DNA of 64,000 nt. It comes from HXMU1420-13 sp963691715. GTDB taxonomy: Bacteria > Bacteroidota > Rhodothermia > Balneolales > Balneolaceae. The notes under the pieces were generated by a model. That model had not been told where the DNA came from. It ran no database searches and was given only the letters and a program-made list of their open reading frames with translations. Shown piece by piece: positions 17,728-27,465 of this stretch. Each line of letters starts with the position of its first letter. Positions within the stretch are counted from its first letter, which is position 1. The DNA is taken from NCBI GenBank assembly GCA_963691715.1, contig OY829281.1:1798001-1862000 (forward strand), in the 5' to 3' direction. A program made the position numbers and the translations under genes.

Positions 17728-18015
17728 ATGTCCGTCACAGAAAAAGATGTTCTTTATGTAGCCAATCTTGCAAGATTGCAATTATCTGAAAACGAAGTAC
17801 ATAGCCTTGCTAAAGATATGAACAATATATTGGACTACATGGATTTGTTAAATGAAATTGATACAGACCATATTGAACCTCTTGAACATGTAATCGAATT
17901 AAAAAGCAGGTTGCGCAAGGATACATCAAATATCCCTTTAAATCATGAAGATGCATTAAAAAATGCACCAGATGCAGATTCAGACTATTTTAGAGTACCC
18001 AAAGTAATTGAATAA
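17728..18015 (+). CDS. gatC: Aspartyl/glutamyl-tRNA amidotransferase subunit C
   Basis: The 95-residue protein has the GatC sequence pattern VLYVANLARLQLSENEV near the N-terminus and LRKDTSNIPLNHEDALKNAPDADSDYFRVPKV at the end, which wraps around GatA. It is the small stabilising subunit of the enzyme that converts Glu-tRNA(Gln) (and Asp-tRNA(Asn)) to the amide form. The catalytic gatA and gatB are not next to it; instead a YfhO-type membrane gene starts ten bases downstream. Confidence 0.92.
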   Translation: MSVTEKDVLYVANLARLQLSENEVHSLAKDMNNILDYMDLLNEIDTDHIEPLEHVIELKSRLRKDTSNIPLNHEDALKNAPDADSDYFRVPKVIE

Positions 18016-18025
18016 ATACTAATAA

Positions 18026-20476
18026 ATGTCCGATTTCTATACTCGTCTTCCACAAACTAGACAACATATCATCTCATTATTGATCTTATTTGTTGTCCCA
18101 CTAATTCTTTTTTTTAATACAACAATTGGGGGTAAAGAAATAGAACGGCATGACATCGTTCAATGGAGAGCTGGGGCTGAGTCAATCATAGAATATCGAG
18201 AGCTATATGATGAAGAACCTCTTTGGGCAAGTAATATGTTTGGAGGAATGCCCTCATTTGTTATTTCAACAAAACCACAAGTTCCCCATATAAGTAACTT
18301 ATCGATATATTTTCAAAAAATTTATCCTGCATTCCAATATTGGGTGTTATTATCAGGGATGTATGTTTTCCTAATATTAATGGGGTTCCGATCATTAACT
18401 GCTGTATTTGGAAGTATTACTTTTGGGCTTACTACCTATTTCCCAATTATTATAATGGCTGGGCATACATCCAAATTTTTTACCTTAGCCTTTGTCCCTT
18501 GGACATTTGCAGGTTATTGGCTAATCACTCGCAGTGGTAAACGTTTACTTGGTCTTTTACTATTAACAGTAGCATTTGCACTAGAGGTTAGGGCAGGCCA
18601 TCCTCAGATTACCTATTACTTTATGTATTTATTGGCATTCTGGTGGCTGTATGACTCCGTTAAATGGATAAAAGAAAAGGAATTTAAAACATTATCTACC
18701 ATTACAATGCTCTTAATCATTGGTGGTTTTACTGCTATTCTTGGAAATTCTGAGCGAACTTTATCGCAGCTTAGTTACAGTGAGCACAGCATAAGAGGCG
18801 GATCAGAATTAGCGGGCACCACTGGCCTTGACTCAAATTATGCGTTTGCTTGGAGTCAAGGAATTTCTGAAACCTTAACTTTAATTATTCCAAATCTGTT
18901 TGGTGGGGCTTCACCAGATTACTGGGGTCCAAAATCATTCACTTCAGGCCCTCATTATTTAGGTGCATTAGCATTCTTATTTATGATTCTTGGAATTTGG
19001 AAAACTAAACACCAATTGATCTATGTTTTTCTTGGAGTTGGAATACTTGCCATATTTTTTTCCTGGGGTAATTTTTTTGCCTTACTAAATCAATTTGCAT
19101 TCGATTACCTCCCATTATTCGATAAATTTCGTGCACCTGAAACATGGTTGGTTGTCACGGTATTCTGTTTTACAGTAATAGCTGCTTATGGATTGGAAAG
19201 CTTATTTAATTCCCTAAAAGATAAACCATCACCTTTATCATCATATTACAAACCTATTGGAACAGTAATCCTAGCATTTGTAATTGCCTTTATAAATGTA
19301 CAGAGCTTCGATTTTGTTGCAACTGGTGAAATTGAACGCATTTCTGCTCAAGTAGCGCAACAAAACCAATTATCAACTAATAATCCTCAGGTTGTTCAAC
19401 GTGCAAGGAGTTTTGTAGAACAACAACTAGTTCCATCAAGAAAAGATAAAGCTAATGCAGACACATTGAGATTTGGCTTCATCTTACTACTTGGAATTAT
19501 AATTATTTATGCAGTTTCTCAGCATAAAATATCACCCACAATTGCAGGATTAATAGTCATTATTATTGCGGGATTTGAGATGACGAAGGTCGGTCATCGA
19601 TATATGGATGATTCAAAATTTGTAACCAGTAATAGTGATCCTGAACGCTTAGTTCTGTCCCAACGAAGAGATCAAGATGAGTATATTCAATCAAGGAATG
19701 AATCGGATGAATTCCCATATAGAGTGTTACCTTTAGACTTTAAATCGGGGCCTTTTTCAAATGCTATACCCTCTTATTTTTATCCTTCACTTGGCGGATA
19801 TTCAGGAGCAAAATTAAGTTTAGCTCAAGAAGTATTCATGGCACCCAAAAGTCCTCTTTTTGGAGGAGAATATGGGATTAACTTAGGCTTACTTAGTGCC
19901 TTAAATACAAAATATATTACCTATAATGCTGGACTTGTTATACCTGGTTTAACATCCGTTTTTACGGGTTCCAATGGTGGAATGGTGTATGAAAATGAAA
20001 ATGTATTGCCAAAAGCATTTTTTGTTGATTCAGTAATAACCGTTGAAACTGCACAAGAGGCATATGATTATCTTTATGCTGATCGTTTGGATTTCCACTC
20101 CACCGCTGTGGTAGAAAATTATGAACCAAACACTAATTATGATTCGACTGCCAGTGTTACTCTTACTAACTATACGGGAGCTGAAATGTCGTTTAGTGTT
20201 GAACGATCATCTCCCGGATTTCTGGTAATCAGTGAAATTTTCTACGCCGATGGTTGGATTACCCTTTTAAATGGAGAAGAAATTCCAATTCATAAAACAA
20301 ATTATCTTTTAAGGGGTGTAGAGATTCCAACAGGATCACATACATTAGAGTTTGATTTTCGACCTGCCTCATTTTATACGGGGGTAAAACTGTCATGGCT
20401 ATCTTTACTCTTTCAAATAGGATTAGCCTGCTTCTTATGCGCAAAATTCATTATCAAAAAAAATAAAGGTGCCTAA
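18026..20476 (+). CDS. YfhO-family polytopic membrane protein
   Basis: This 816-residue protein has many membrane segments, including FVVPLILFF at the N-terminus and a hydrophobic stretch just before the basic C-terminus. A long non-membrane region (about 600-770) carries the YfhO-type PSSLVISEIFYADGW-like segment, here SPGFLVISEIFYADGWI. The family resembles GT-C glycosyltransferases; B. subtilis YfhO glycosylates lipoteichoic acid, which suggests a lipid-linked-sugar transferase here. It sits between gatC and a GT4 glycosyltransferase, with an 8-base overlap to the latter, at the left edge of the glycan region. The substrate is unknown. Confidence 0.75.
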   Translation: MSDFYTRLPQTRQHIISLLILFVVPLILFFNTTIGGKEIERHDIVQWRAGAESIIEYRELYDEEPLWASNMFGGMPSFVISTKPQVPHISNLSIYFQKIYPAFQYWVLLSGMYVFLILMGFRSLTAVFGSITFGLTTYFPIIIMAGHTSKFFTLAFVPWTFAGYWLITRSGKRLLGLLLLTVAFALEVRAGHPQITYYFMYLLAFWWLYDSVKWIKEKEFKTLSTITMLLIIGGFTAILGNSERTLSQLSYSEHSIRGGSELAGTTGLDSNYAFAWSQGISETLTLIIPNLFGGASPDYWGPKSFTSGPHYLGALAFLFMILGIWKTKHQLIYVFLGVGILAIFFSWGNFFALLNQFAFDYLPLFDKFRAPETWLVVTVFCFTVIAAYGLESLFNSLKDKPSPLSSYYKPIGTVILAFVIAFINVQSFDFVATGEIERISAQVAQQNQLSTNNPQVVQRARSFVEQQLVPSRKDKANADTLRFGFILLLGIIIIYAVSQHKISPTIAGLIVIIIAGFEMTKVGHRYMDDSKFVTSNSDPERLVLSQRRDQDEYIQSRNESDEFPYRVLPLDFKSGPFSNAIPSYFYPSLGGYSGAKLSLAQEVFMAPKSPLFGGEYGINLGLLSALNTKYITYNAGLVIPGLTSVFTGSNGGMVYENENVLPKAFFVDSVITVETAQEAYDYLYADRLDFHSTAVVENYEPNTNYDSTASVTLTNYTGAEMSFSVERSSPGFLVISEIFYADGWITLLNGEEIPIHKTNYLLRGVEIPTGSHTLEFDFRPASFYTGVKLSWLSLLFQIGLACFLCAKFIIKKNKGA

Positions 20477-21779
20477 AAAGAAGGTTCTAATTATAACTTA
20501 TTATTGGTACCCGTACGCAGATGTGGGAACGTATCGTATATCAAGATTTTGTAAATATCTGGCAAAGAGAGGATGGGAAATAAGTATTTTGACAGCCAAA
20601 AAAGCTTCTTCTGGGTTCGAGGGCAAACCTGATGACCCTGTTTTAGAGAACATCAGCGTTTATCGATCACCTATTTTCGAGCCCACTGAACTACTAAATA
20701 TTGGCAATAAAAATAAAATTAAAACAAATAATCCTAGTGTATTTTATCAAAAGGAAAAAAATTTATTATCGAAAATTGCAGTTTGGCTTCGCTTAAATGT
20801 AATGATCCCAGATGCTAAATTTACCTGGAAATGGTTTGCAGTACCACTAGGAAAAAAAATAATTGAAGACATAAAACCAGACATCATATTTTCCACTTCT
20901 CCACCGCCAACAACTAGTCTTATAGCCAAAAAATTAGCGGATTGGAGTAATATACCATGGATTGCGGATTTTAGAGATCCTTGGACAAATATCTACTATT
21001 ATGATGAGCATCCCCAAAGCAAGTATGCCCAAAAAAAGAATAAAAAAATAGAATTTGATACTCTTAAAAGAGCAGACCAGATAACCGTTGTTAATGAGGG
21101 CTTTTTCCCTGAATACGAAGAAATACTTCGATCAAAAACCACCAAAATTCCAAATGGTTTCGATCCAGACCACGCAGTTAATACCTCGAATTCTAATGAT
21201 CAATCTAAAATATTCACAATAAGATATTTTGGTAGTTTAAAAGCTAATCAAGATCCAGGGGAATTTATACGAGCTCTTCAAAATATAGATACTGATTATC
21301 CGTCAATTGCATCTCATATGAACATTGAATTTTATGGTAGTATTGATTCCAAAATTAAAGCAGAAATTGAGTCAATAACTACTAACATTGAATCAAGTTT
21401 TCATGATTTTATTTCGCATGATAAAATGATGAAAATAGTTTCTGAAACTAATCTACTTTTACTTGTTATTGGAAAAACTAAAAATAGTAAGTTTGCCCTA
21501 TCTACTAAGGTTTTTGAGTATATGTTATCTGGAAATACCGTACTAGGTATTGGACCAACAGATGGAGCTGCTGCAAATCTAGTACATGAAACCAATATAG
21601 GAAGCTTTTTCGAACGTGAAGATTTTGATGGGATTCGAAACTTCATCTTAAAAATGTATGAAGCTCATCAGAATGGGAAGTTAGAGCAAAATCCGAATCG
21701 TGATGCTATAAAAAAATATAGCTTTGAACACCTTACTTCTGAGTTGGAGAACCAGATTAATACATTATTAAAATTCTAG
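20469..21779 (+). CDS. GT4-like glycosyltransferase
   Basis: The 436-residue protein starts at a GTG and opens with KVLIITYYWYPYADVGTYR, the N-terminal Rossmann strand and loop of a GT-B enzyme. It has IPWIADFRDPW in the first lobe and a donor-site lobe (TIRYFGSLKANQDPGE, STKVFEYMLSGNTVLGIGP). Together these are typical of family GT4. It lacks a signal or membrane anchor. It overlaps the preceding YfhO gene by eight bases and converges with the AMP-ligase gene, overlapping its 3' end by four bases. Confidence 0.8.
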   Translation: MPKKKVLIITYYWYPYADVGTYRISRFCKYLAKRGWEISILTAKKASSGFEGKPDDPVLENISVYRSPIFEPTELLNIGNKNKIKTNNPSVFYQKEKNLLSKIAVWLRLNVMIPDAKFTWKWFAVPLGKKIIEDIKPDIIFSTSPPPTTSLIAKKLADWSNIPWIADFRDPWTNIYYYDEHPQSKYAQKKNKKIEFDTLKRADQITVVNEGFFPEYEEILRSKTTKIPNGFDPDHAVNTSNSNDQSKIFTIRYFGSLKANQDPGEFIRALQNIDTDYPSIASHMNIEFYGSIDSKIKAEIESITTNIESSFHDFISHDKMMKIVSETNLLLLVIGKTKNSKFALSTKVFEYMLSGNTVLGIGPTDGAAANLVHETNIGSFFEREDFDGIRNFILKMYEAHQNGKLEQNPNRDAIKKYSFEHLTSELENQINTLLKF

Positions 21780-23233
21780 ACGTTCAATTTTTCGCGTTGC
21801 TTCTTACCCGATTCCGTTGTGGGAATTTTTTTTATAGCTACAAAATCAGAAGGAATTTTGTACGGTTCGATTTTCCCTTTTAAAAAGCGAATATATTTTG
21901 ATTTATCAAATTCTATGCCCCGCTTTAATACTATATAGGCTTGGATCTGTTCACCAGTAATTGAAGACTTATTATTTAATGATATACATGCACAATCATT
22001 AATATCAGGATGCTTTATCAGTAAATCTTCAATTTCAGACGGAAATACTTTTTTCCCACCAATATTAATTAAATCATCATTTCTACCACTTAAGATGATG
22101 TATCCATCATCCTCCTGATATCCTAAATCACCAGTTTTAAACCATCCATTCTTTATTGATTTTTTTGAGAGCTCCTCATTTCTCCAATACCCTGGAGTTT
22201 GAATATCTCCTTGTACAGAAATTTCCCCCACTTCATTTACATCACAAAGATTTCCTGATTCGTCTAGAATCCCAACTTTTACATTTGGACTTGGTTTTCC
22301 TAATGTATTTAGTTTTTGTTTTGATTCATTAAACTCGATAAAAATATTTGCCGCAACTTCGGTCAACCCATAATGCATGCAAATACGAGTATTAGGTAAC
22401 GCTTCAGTAAGCTCTAATTTGTCACTCAAACTCATCTTTGAACTACCAAACTCAATATATTTTAGCTTATTAAAATAAGATTTATAACGATCCTTCATTA
22501 ATCGTTTAATTACACTAAAACCTGCCGGAACCATACTAACTCCATTTACTCCATATTTTTCAATGGCATCAAAAAAGAGTTTTGGAAACATGAATCCGTC
22601 TAAAAGAATTACTGTTGCACCTAACATCATATTTGTTCTGAGTCTTCTCAATCCAAATGCATGGTGTAGAGGCAATGGAATGATTTCAATATCGCTGCAA
22701 GAATTCCCAATAAATTGGTTTGAATTGATAGCGCCCGCTAAAATGTTACGATGTGTTAATTGTACTCCTTTTCCTCCGCCGGTTGTTCCAGTTGTAAATA
22801 ATATGTCTGCAAGATCATTTTTTGAGGGTAATTCTTTAGCGATGCTTATTACATTACTAAAAATATTTTCTGTGAAATCAAATCTTGGGATTTCTGAATC
22901 TATATTATTTGGATGAATTATAATTTTAGGTTCAACTAACTTAATGATTTGTTCTAGCCGCTCTCTTGGCAATTTTACATCCACAGGTACTGCCACAGCT
23001 TTTATAGAATGTATTGCTAGATATATAAACACGAATAACGGGTTCTTTTTTCCATAAAAAACTACTCTATCACCACGTTCAACACCCTGTGACTGCAAGA
23101 AATATGCAACTTCTTTTACTCTTTTTGAAGCTTCAAAATAAGTAGTAGCCTGATCTTTCCATACTATTGCGGATTTATTCGGATACTTTTCAGAGGCTCT
23201 GAAAAAACCCTCAACGATGGATTGATACTTCAT
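21776..23233 (-). CDS. Acyl-AMP ligase (ANL superfamily), ACP-linked
   Basis: The 485-residue enzyme belongs to the acyl/aryl-adenylating family. It shows the P-loop FTTGTTGGGKGVQLTH, YGLTEVA for ATP binding, the hinge region GWFKTGDLGYQEDDGYIIL, GRNDDLINIGGKKVFPSEIE and the C-terminal catalytic Lys in TTESGKKQREK. It should activate a carboxylic acid as the adenylate and load it on a thiol. It starts with its ATG overlapping the stop of the acyl-carrier-protein gene by one base, so that ACP is the likely acceptor. It is the last gene of a four-gene operon that also encodes an acyltransferase and a deacetylase. Confidence 0.85.
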   Translation of the reverse strand: MKYQSIVEGFFRASEKYPNKSAIVWKDQATTYFEASKRVKEVAYFLQSQGVERGDRVVFYGKKNPLFVFIYLAIHSIKAVAVPVDVKLPRERLEQIIKLVEPKIIIHPNNIDSEIPRFDFTENIFSNVISIAKELPSKNDLADILFTTGTTGGGKGVQLTHRNILAGAINSNQFIGNSCSDIEIIPLPLHHAFGLRRLRTNMMLGATVILLDGFMFPKLFFDAIEKYGVNGVSMVPAGFSVIKRLMKDRYKSYFNKLKYIEFGSSKMSLSDKLELTEALPNTRICMHYGLTEVAANIFIEFNESKQKLNTLGKPSPNVKVGILDESGNLCDVNEVGEISVQGDIQTPGYWRNEELSKKSIKNGWFKTGDLGYQEDDGYIILSGRNDDLINIGGKKVFPSEIEDLLIKHPDINDCACISLNNKSSITGEQIQAYIVLKRGIEFDKSKYIRFLKGKIEPYKIPSDFVAIKKIPTTESGKKQREKLNV

Positions 23234-23463
23234 TATTCGAATATTATCTGTTTATTCGTAAGTAATTTTTTTATGTCATGTACCGTAGTGATCTCTGTTA
23301 TTTCCTCAGGAGATAGTTCAATATCAAAATCCTCTTCAATAGCTGTAATAATATTAATATGCCCAAGTGAATCCCATACTTCAATACTCTCTGGACCACT
23401 ATCATCATTTATCAATGATTCGTCAATATAAAGCACCTCCGATATTAACCCTTCAATTCTCAT
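23233..23463 (-). CDS. Acyl carrier protein
   Basis: The 76-residue acidic protein has the phosphopantetheine attachment motif WDSLGHINIITAIEE, with the Ser of DSLGH as the expected attachment site. It is a pathway-specific carrier rather than the fatty-acid-synthesis AcpP, judging from its sequence and its place between an LpxD-like acyltransferase (three bases upstream) and an AMP-ligase (one-base overlap downstream). Confidence 0.9.
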   Translation of the reverse strand: MRIEGLISEVLYIDESLINDDSGPESIEVWDSLGHINIITAIEEDFDIELSPEEITEITTVHDIKKLLTNKQIIFE

Positions 23464-23466
23464 AGC

Positions 23467-24393
23467 TTATTTTTTGGGGAGTATTTTTCTACCTATAGCT
23501 TGCTGATTATCACCGATATTTTGGGTAACCGTTGCTCCAACCGATATAAAAACATTGTTTCCTATACTTAATTTATTAAGAATAGTAGAATTTGGACTAA
23601 TCCAAACATCATCTCCAATTCTAGTTGATCCAGCAATTGATGCACTACCTGTTATTAAACAATTTTTCCCAATGATAACATTATGCGATATATGCACTGA
23701 TTTCGAAATCTTTGTACCCTTTCCTATTACCGTATTTTCCAAGGTACCCCTATCAATGGTTGTTGCTGCACCTATTTCAACATTATCATGAATTTCTAGT
23801 CCGCCAATATGCGGAAATCGCTCCCAAATCCCATCGGTTGATTTTGCTAATCCAAATCCTTCAGCTCCCAAAATTGCACCGGCTTCAATCACTACTTTCT
23901 CTCCTATGGTGGTTCCGTCGTATACAAAATTGTTTCCATGCAAAACAGAATAGTCTCCTACTTCACATTTGCCAATATATGAATTTGGGCCAATATAAGC
24001 CGTTTTAGAAATTTTAGCTTCATCATGTATTGTTGCCGATGGATGAATACCCGGCTTGATCTGTTCAGAACATATAGTTCTTACCAAACGGGAGAATATC
24101 AACTTCGGATTTTCAACGACAATAAATCCTTTCTTTGAAACCAAAGTATCAGAGAAATTAACAGAAGAATCGCAAATAATTAACGGCGCAGAAGTATTCT
24201 CAATCACATTTTGTTTATCACTTCTATCTGGACTACACCATACTAAAGAATTAGAATCCGCTTTTTCGATGCTCTTAATATTCTTAATTACACAGGATTC
24301 TGAATTTCCAATATAATCGAATTCATCTCGAATCATCTGCTTTATTGTATCCAGTGTTAATGGTTCGAACTGTTGTGTATTCATGTACAGCAT
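23467..24393 (-). CDS. LpxD-like left-handed beta-helix N-acyltransferase
   Basis: The 308-residue protein has a UDP-sugar-binding-like N-terminal third and then hexapeptide repeats (TAYIGPNSYIGKCEVGDY, TIGEKVVIEAGAILG and more). The LpxD-type catalytic His is present in VHISHNVIIGKNC. LpxD transfers a 3-hydroxyacyl chain from ACP to the free 2-amino group of a UDP-acylglucosamine. At 308 residues it is shorter than typical LpxD and lies in a glycan operon with its own ACP, so I read it as a paralogue acting on another amino sugar. The ATG at 24393 is used; a second Met lies three codons in. Confidence 0.8.
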   Translation of the reverse strand: MLYMNTQQFEPLTLDTIKQMIRDEFDYIGNSESCVIKNIKSIEKADSNSLVWCSPDRSDKQNVIENTSAPLIICDSSVNFSDTLVSKKGFIVVENPKLIFSRLVRTICSEQIKPGIHPSATIHDEAKISKTAYIGPNSYIGKCEVGDYSVLHGNNFVYDGTTIGEKVVIEAGAILGAEGFGLAKSTDGIWERFPHIGGLEIHDNVEIGAATTIDRGTLENTVIGKGTKISKSVHISHNVIIGKNCLITGSASIAGSTRIGDDVWISPNSTILNKLSIGNNVFISVGATVTQNIGDNQQAIGRKILPKK

Positions 24394-24425
24394 CTAGTTG
24401 ATTTACTAAATAAAATACGGTTAAA

Positions 24426-25055
24426 CTATATTTTTTGTCGAATTACTTCGAATGCTTCTGCAAATTTTTCATTCACTTGAACACCTCGTACTGTTGCTAA
24501 ACCTTCGACAAATTCTTTAGTAAAATATGCTCTATGTTTTTCAAATTGTGAGGCATAGGTTGACATCATCTTCCATTTCATATCAAGATGATGTTGATCT
24601 AGTTTTACAAAAGCCTGTGTTGAAAATGTAACATGATTCCAAGGTAATTCATATCCCCAGATACTCGCATGCTTAAATGCACGAAGTCCTTCATTATGAA
24701 CTACCTGATGATCCTGATGCAAATCATTTCCAGAAGGAAGTAACACCAAATCTGGTTGGATCAAACCTCTAAGCCTCACCATTTCTTCAAGTACCTCCTG
24801 TCGATGGTATGACAGCATTCTCACCTTATAATTGTATACAAACAATCTATCTTTTGGAATCCCTAAGATTTCCATAGAGGCTAAGAATTCGTTTTTTAAT
24901 GTATCAGGATCAGCACCCTCGGGCAAAGAGGCTCTAGCAGTAGAAAATGCAGCAACAAAAACTTCTTTTCCTTCTGCAAGAAACCTAGCTAGTGTACCTC
25001 CACAACCTAACTCTGCATCATCGGTATGAGGCGCTAGTACTAAAATTTTGTTCAT
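24426..25055 (-). CDS. PIG-L/LmbE family N-deacetylase
   Basis: The 209-residue protein has the zinc-binding motif of the family, APHTDDAELGCGG, and the second motif GNDLHQDHQVVH. Members remove N-acetyl groups from GlcNAc-containing compounds, as in BshB1, MshB and PIG-L. BshB1 of bacillithiol synthesis has about this size, so that is an alternative, but no bshA or bshC is nearby. Its position as first gene of the operon with acyltransferase, ACP and AMP-ligase suggests it frees an amino group for re-acylation. Confidence 0.82.
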   Translation of the reverse strand: MNKILVLAPHTDDAELGCGGTLARFLAEGKEVFVAAFSTARASLPEGADPDTLKNEFLASMEILGIPKDRLFVYNYKVRMLSYHRQEVLEEMVRLRGLIQPDLVLLPSGNDLHQDHQVVHNEGLRAFKHASIWGYELPWNHVTFSTQAFVKLDQHHLDMKWKMMSTYASQFEKHRAYFTKEFVEGLATVRGVQVNEKFAEAFEVIRQKI

Positions 25056-25203
25056 TACTGAATTTTGAATTCTTTTAAAGAAATTGAATTGGTTAGAAAT
25101 AGTATTCTTATAATTCTTATCAAACTATTTACACTTCATCTTTTTTTCCATTTTACGGAATATTATTTTACTATTCGAATTAATTTTTAGTTCAAACATT
25201 ACA

Positions 25204-26505
25204 ATGAATCCAAATATTTTGTTTGATTATGTACTTAGTACCTTTTACTCAATATTTGAATGCAAAAAAAGGCCACTAATTAGTTATGGATCATTAGAAG
25301 GTGATATTTGTATACAAAAGGCTGATTTAACTTTTTTTAATTCAAATAAAACCATACCTGAACAGATTATTTGGCATGAATGGGACAATACGAATATTCC
25401 TTTTCTCTTCAATCACATTAATTTTGAAAATATTCTAATAAAAGAAGGGGACAAAATTATAGTTCAATACGATATTATTGCAAGCTCCTTCTATTTTTTA
25501 AGTCTTTGGCAAGAATTTAAAGAAACTACCACTGATAAATATGGGCGATATCCTTTTAAAAAAAGTTTTCAATCAAAACATCAAATCGCACATATCCCTA
25601 TCGTAAATTATTATTTCGATATTCTTAAAACTGCATTAGAAATGTATGGACATAAGATCGTAAATAAATTTAACAAAGAAGCAGCTTTTACAACTTTTTT
25701 GTCTCATGATATCGATAATCTTAAAAGTGGTTGGAAAATAGATAGTTTTTTCGAGTTAAAAAGGGGTAATTTTATTACAATCCTTCATCTACTGTTCAGA
25801 AAATTATCCGGGAAAGACTCATGGGATAATCTTGATGATTTGGTACGCCTAGAAGAAAAGTTGGGGGTTACCTCAACATTTTACTTCATGACGGAATATA
25901 AAAAAGGTAATGCTGATTATAAATTTCATGATGTACAAGGGATATTTAATACGATTAGTGACTTTGGTTCAGAAATCGCTATTCATGGATCGCTTGGTTC
26001 GGGCTTAAAAACCGAACAATTGAAAAAAGAAATAGAAAAGTTTGAATTCCCCCCTCTGGGAAATCGATTTCATTTTTTGATGATGAATGTAAAAGATTCA
26101 TTTAAAATTATTGATGATTCAGGACTCCAATATTCAAGTTCTTTGGGCTTTGCTGAATTTATTGGTTTTCGAAATAGTTTTTGCTTTCCCTACAAACCTT
26201 TTAACTTTCAAACAAATTCAACTCATTCACACATCCAAATTCCATTAAACATAATGGATACTACACTTAAACAACATTATTATATGGGTTATATGTCAGA
26301 AAATGAATTAAATAGATATATAAAATTTGTGATCGATCAAACTGAGAAATTCGGCGGTTTTTTAAGCATTCTTTGGCATAATACTTATTTTACTGATCAC
26401 AAATATAAAGGTTGGAAGAATCGATATATTGAACTTATAAAATGTCTTAAATTAAGGAATAGCATATTTTTAAATGGATCTCAAATTGCCCAACTATTTC
26501 AATAG
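25204..26505 (+). CDS. Polysaccharide-deacetylase-like protein
   Basis: The 433-residue protein has a divergent N-terminal region and, from about residue 163, a NodB-like domain with TFLSHDIDN (metal-binding Asp/His region), then FYFMTEYKKG and IAIHGSLGSG, which fit the family's later motifs. The C-terminal segment ILWHNTYFTDHKYKGW carries a His. Such proteins are common in Bacteroidota polysaccharide loci. Specific substrate is unknown. It begins a plus-strand run of four genes, 12 bases before the sulfotransferase. Confidence 0.65.
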   Translation: MNPNILFDYVLSTFYSIFECKKRPLISYGSLEGDICIQKADLTFFNSNKTIPEQIIWHEWDNTNIPFLFNHINFENILIKEGDKIIVQYDIIASSFYFLSLWQEFKETTTDKYGRYPFKKSFQSKHQIAHIPIVNYYFDILKTALEMYGHKIVNKFNKEAAFTTFLSHDIDNLKSGWKIDSFFELKRGNFITILHLLFRKLSGKDSWDNLDDLVRLEEKLGVTSTFYFMTEYKKGNADYKFHDVQGIFNTISDFGSEIAIHGSLGSGLKTEQLKKEIEKFEFPPLGNRFHFLMMNVKDSFKIIDDSGLQYSSSLGFAEFIGFRNSFCFPYKPFNFQTNSTHSHIQIPLNIMDTTLKQHYYMGYMSENELNRYIKFVIDQTEKFGGFLSILWHNTYFTDHKYKGWKNRYIELIKCLKLRNSIFLNGSQIAQLFQ

Positions 26506-26517
26506 TTTAATTCTTAA

Positions 26518-27465
26518 ATGAACGGAACAAAACACCTTCTATACAGATTATATTTAAGCATTAATAGGAGATTAAAGTTTCTGGAAAGTTTACAAGTGAA
26601 AAACTGTAAAGCTACACTTTCTAATGCGCCGATATTTATAATTGGTGCACCTAGATGTGGTTCTACTCTTATTTACCAGAGTTTAATCGCAAGTCTAAAT
26701 TTTAGCTATTTATCAAACCGGCATTGCTTTTGGTTTGGTATGCCTTGGTTAATAGAAAAAATTACAGATTCAGGTGCAAACTTTAGAAAAAATCCAGCTT
26801 TTAATAGTCATTTAGGCAACACTAAGGGTAAATATGCTCCAAGTGAATGTGCAGAATATTGGTATCGTTTTTTTCCCCGCAACCCTCAATTTGTAGAACC
26901 TAAAGATATAAGCAAAAAAAAGATCAAAGAATTAAGAACTTCACTACATGCTTTCATAAACCAATCTGCGGGACCTCTGTTAATAAAAAATCTAGTCAGT
27001 GTCTTAAGATTGAGAACTTTGGTAGAATTTATTCCAGAAGCAAAATTTATTGTAATTCATAGATCTCCAATCGATATAGCTCATTCTATTCTTTCTGCTA
27101 GAAAAAAAAAATTTGGTTCATACAATAACTGGTTTTCTTTAAAACCTAAAGGTTGGGAGGATTGGCTTGAATTAAATGCTGAACAACAAGTAGTTCATCA
27201 AATAAAGGCTGTATATGATTTAATCAAATCAGTTGAAGATGAAAACCCAAATTTTGATGCTTTTCATTTAAAGTACGAGGAATTTTGTAAATCCCCCAAT
27301 AAAGCAATATTTGAAATACAAGATTTTCTAAATGATAGAAACATATTAACTGAACAAGTAACAAAATTACCAAATTCTTTCCCAATACGAACAAATATAA
27401 CAATAGAAAAAGCATTATTTGAATCTTTAGGTAACTATCTCTTAACAAACCCGATTGATGAATGA
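26518..27465 (+). CDS. PAPS-dependent sulfotransferase
   Basis: The 315-residue protein has the 5'-phosphosulfate-binding loop IIGAPRCGSTLIYQSL near residue 45 and the 3'-phosphate-binding segment AKFIVIHRSPIDIAHSIL around residue 180, both typical of the sulfotransferase fold. It should transfer sulfate from PAPS, most likely to a sugar hydroxyl of the surface glycan. It overlaps the next gene by four bases. The local base composition is very AT-rich. Confidence 0.82.
   Translation: MNGTKHLLYRLYLSINRRLKFLESLQVKNCKATLSNAPIFIIGAPRCGSTLIYQSLIASLNFSYLSNRHCFWFGMPWLIEKITDSGANFRKNPAFNSHLGNTKGKYAPSECAEYWYRFFPRNPQFVEPKDISKKKIKELRTSLHAFINQSAGPLLIKNLVSVLRLRTLVEFIPEAKFIVIHRSPIDIAHSILSARKKKFGSYNNWFSLKPKGWEDWLELNAEQQVVHQIKAVYDLIKSVEDENPNFDAFHLKYEEFCKSPNKAIFEIQDFLNDRNILTEQVTKLPNSFPIRTNITIEKALFESLGNYLLTNPIDE

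Noticed and set aside
24426..25055. Assigning the PIG-L protein as BshB1 (bacillithiol)
   Set aside because: Size fits, but no bshA or bshC is nearby and the operon context is glycan acylation; kept at family level.
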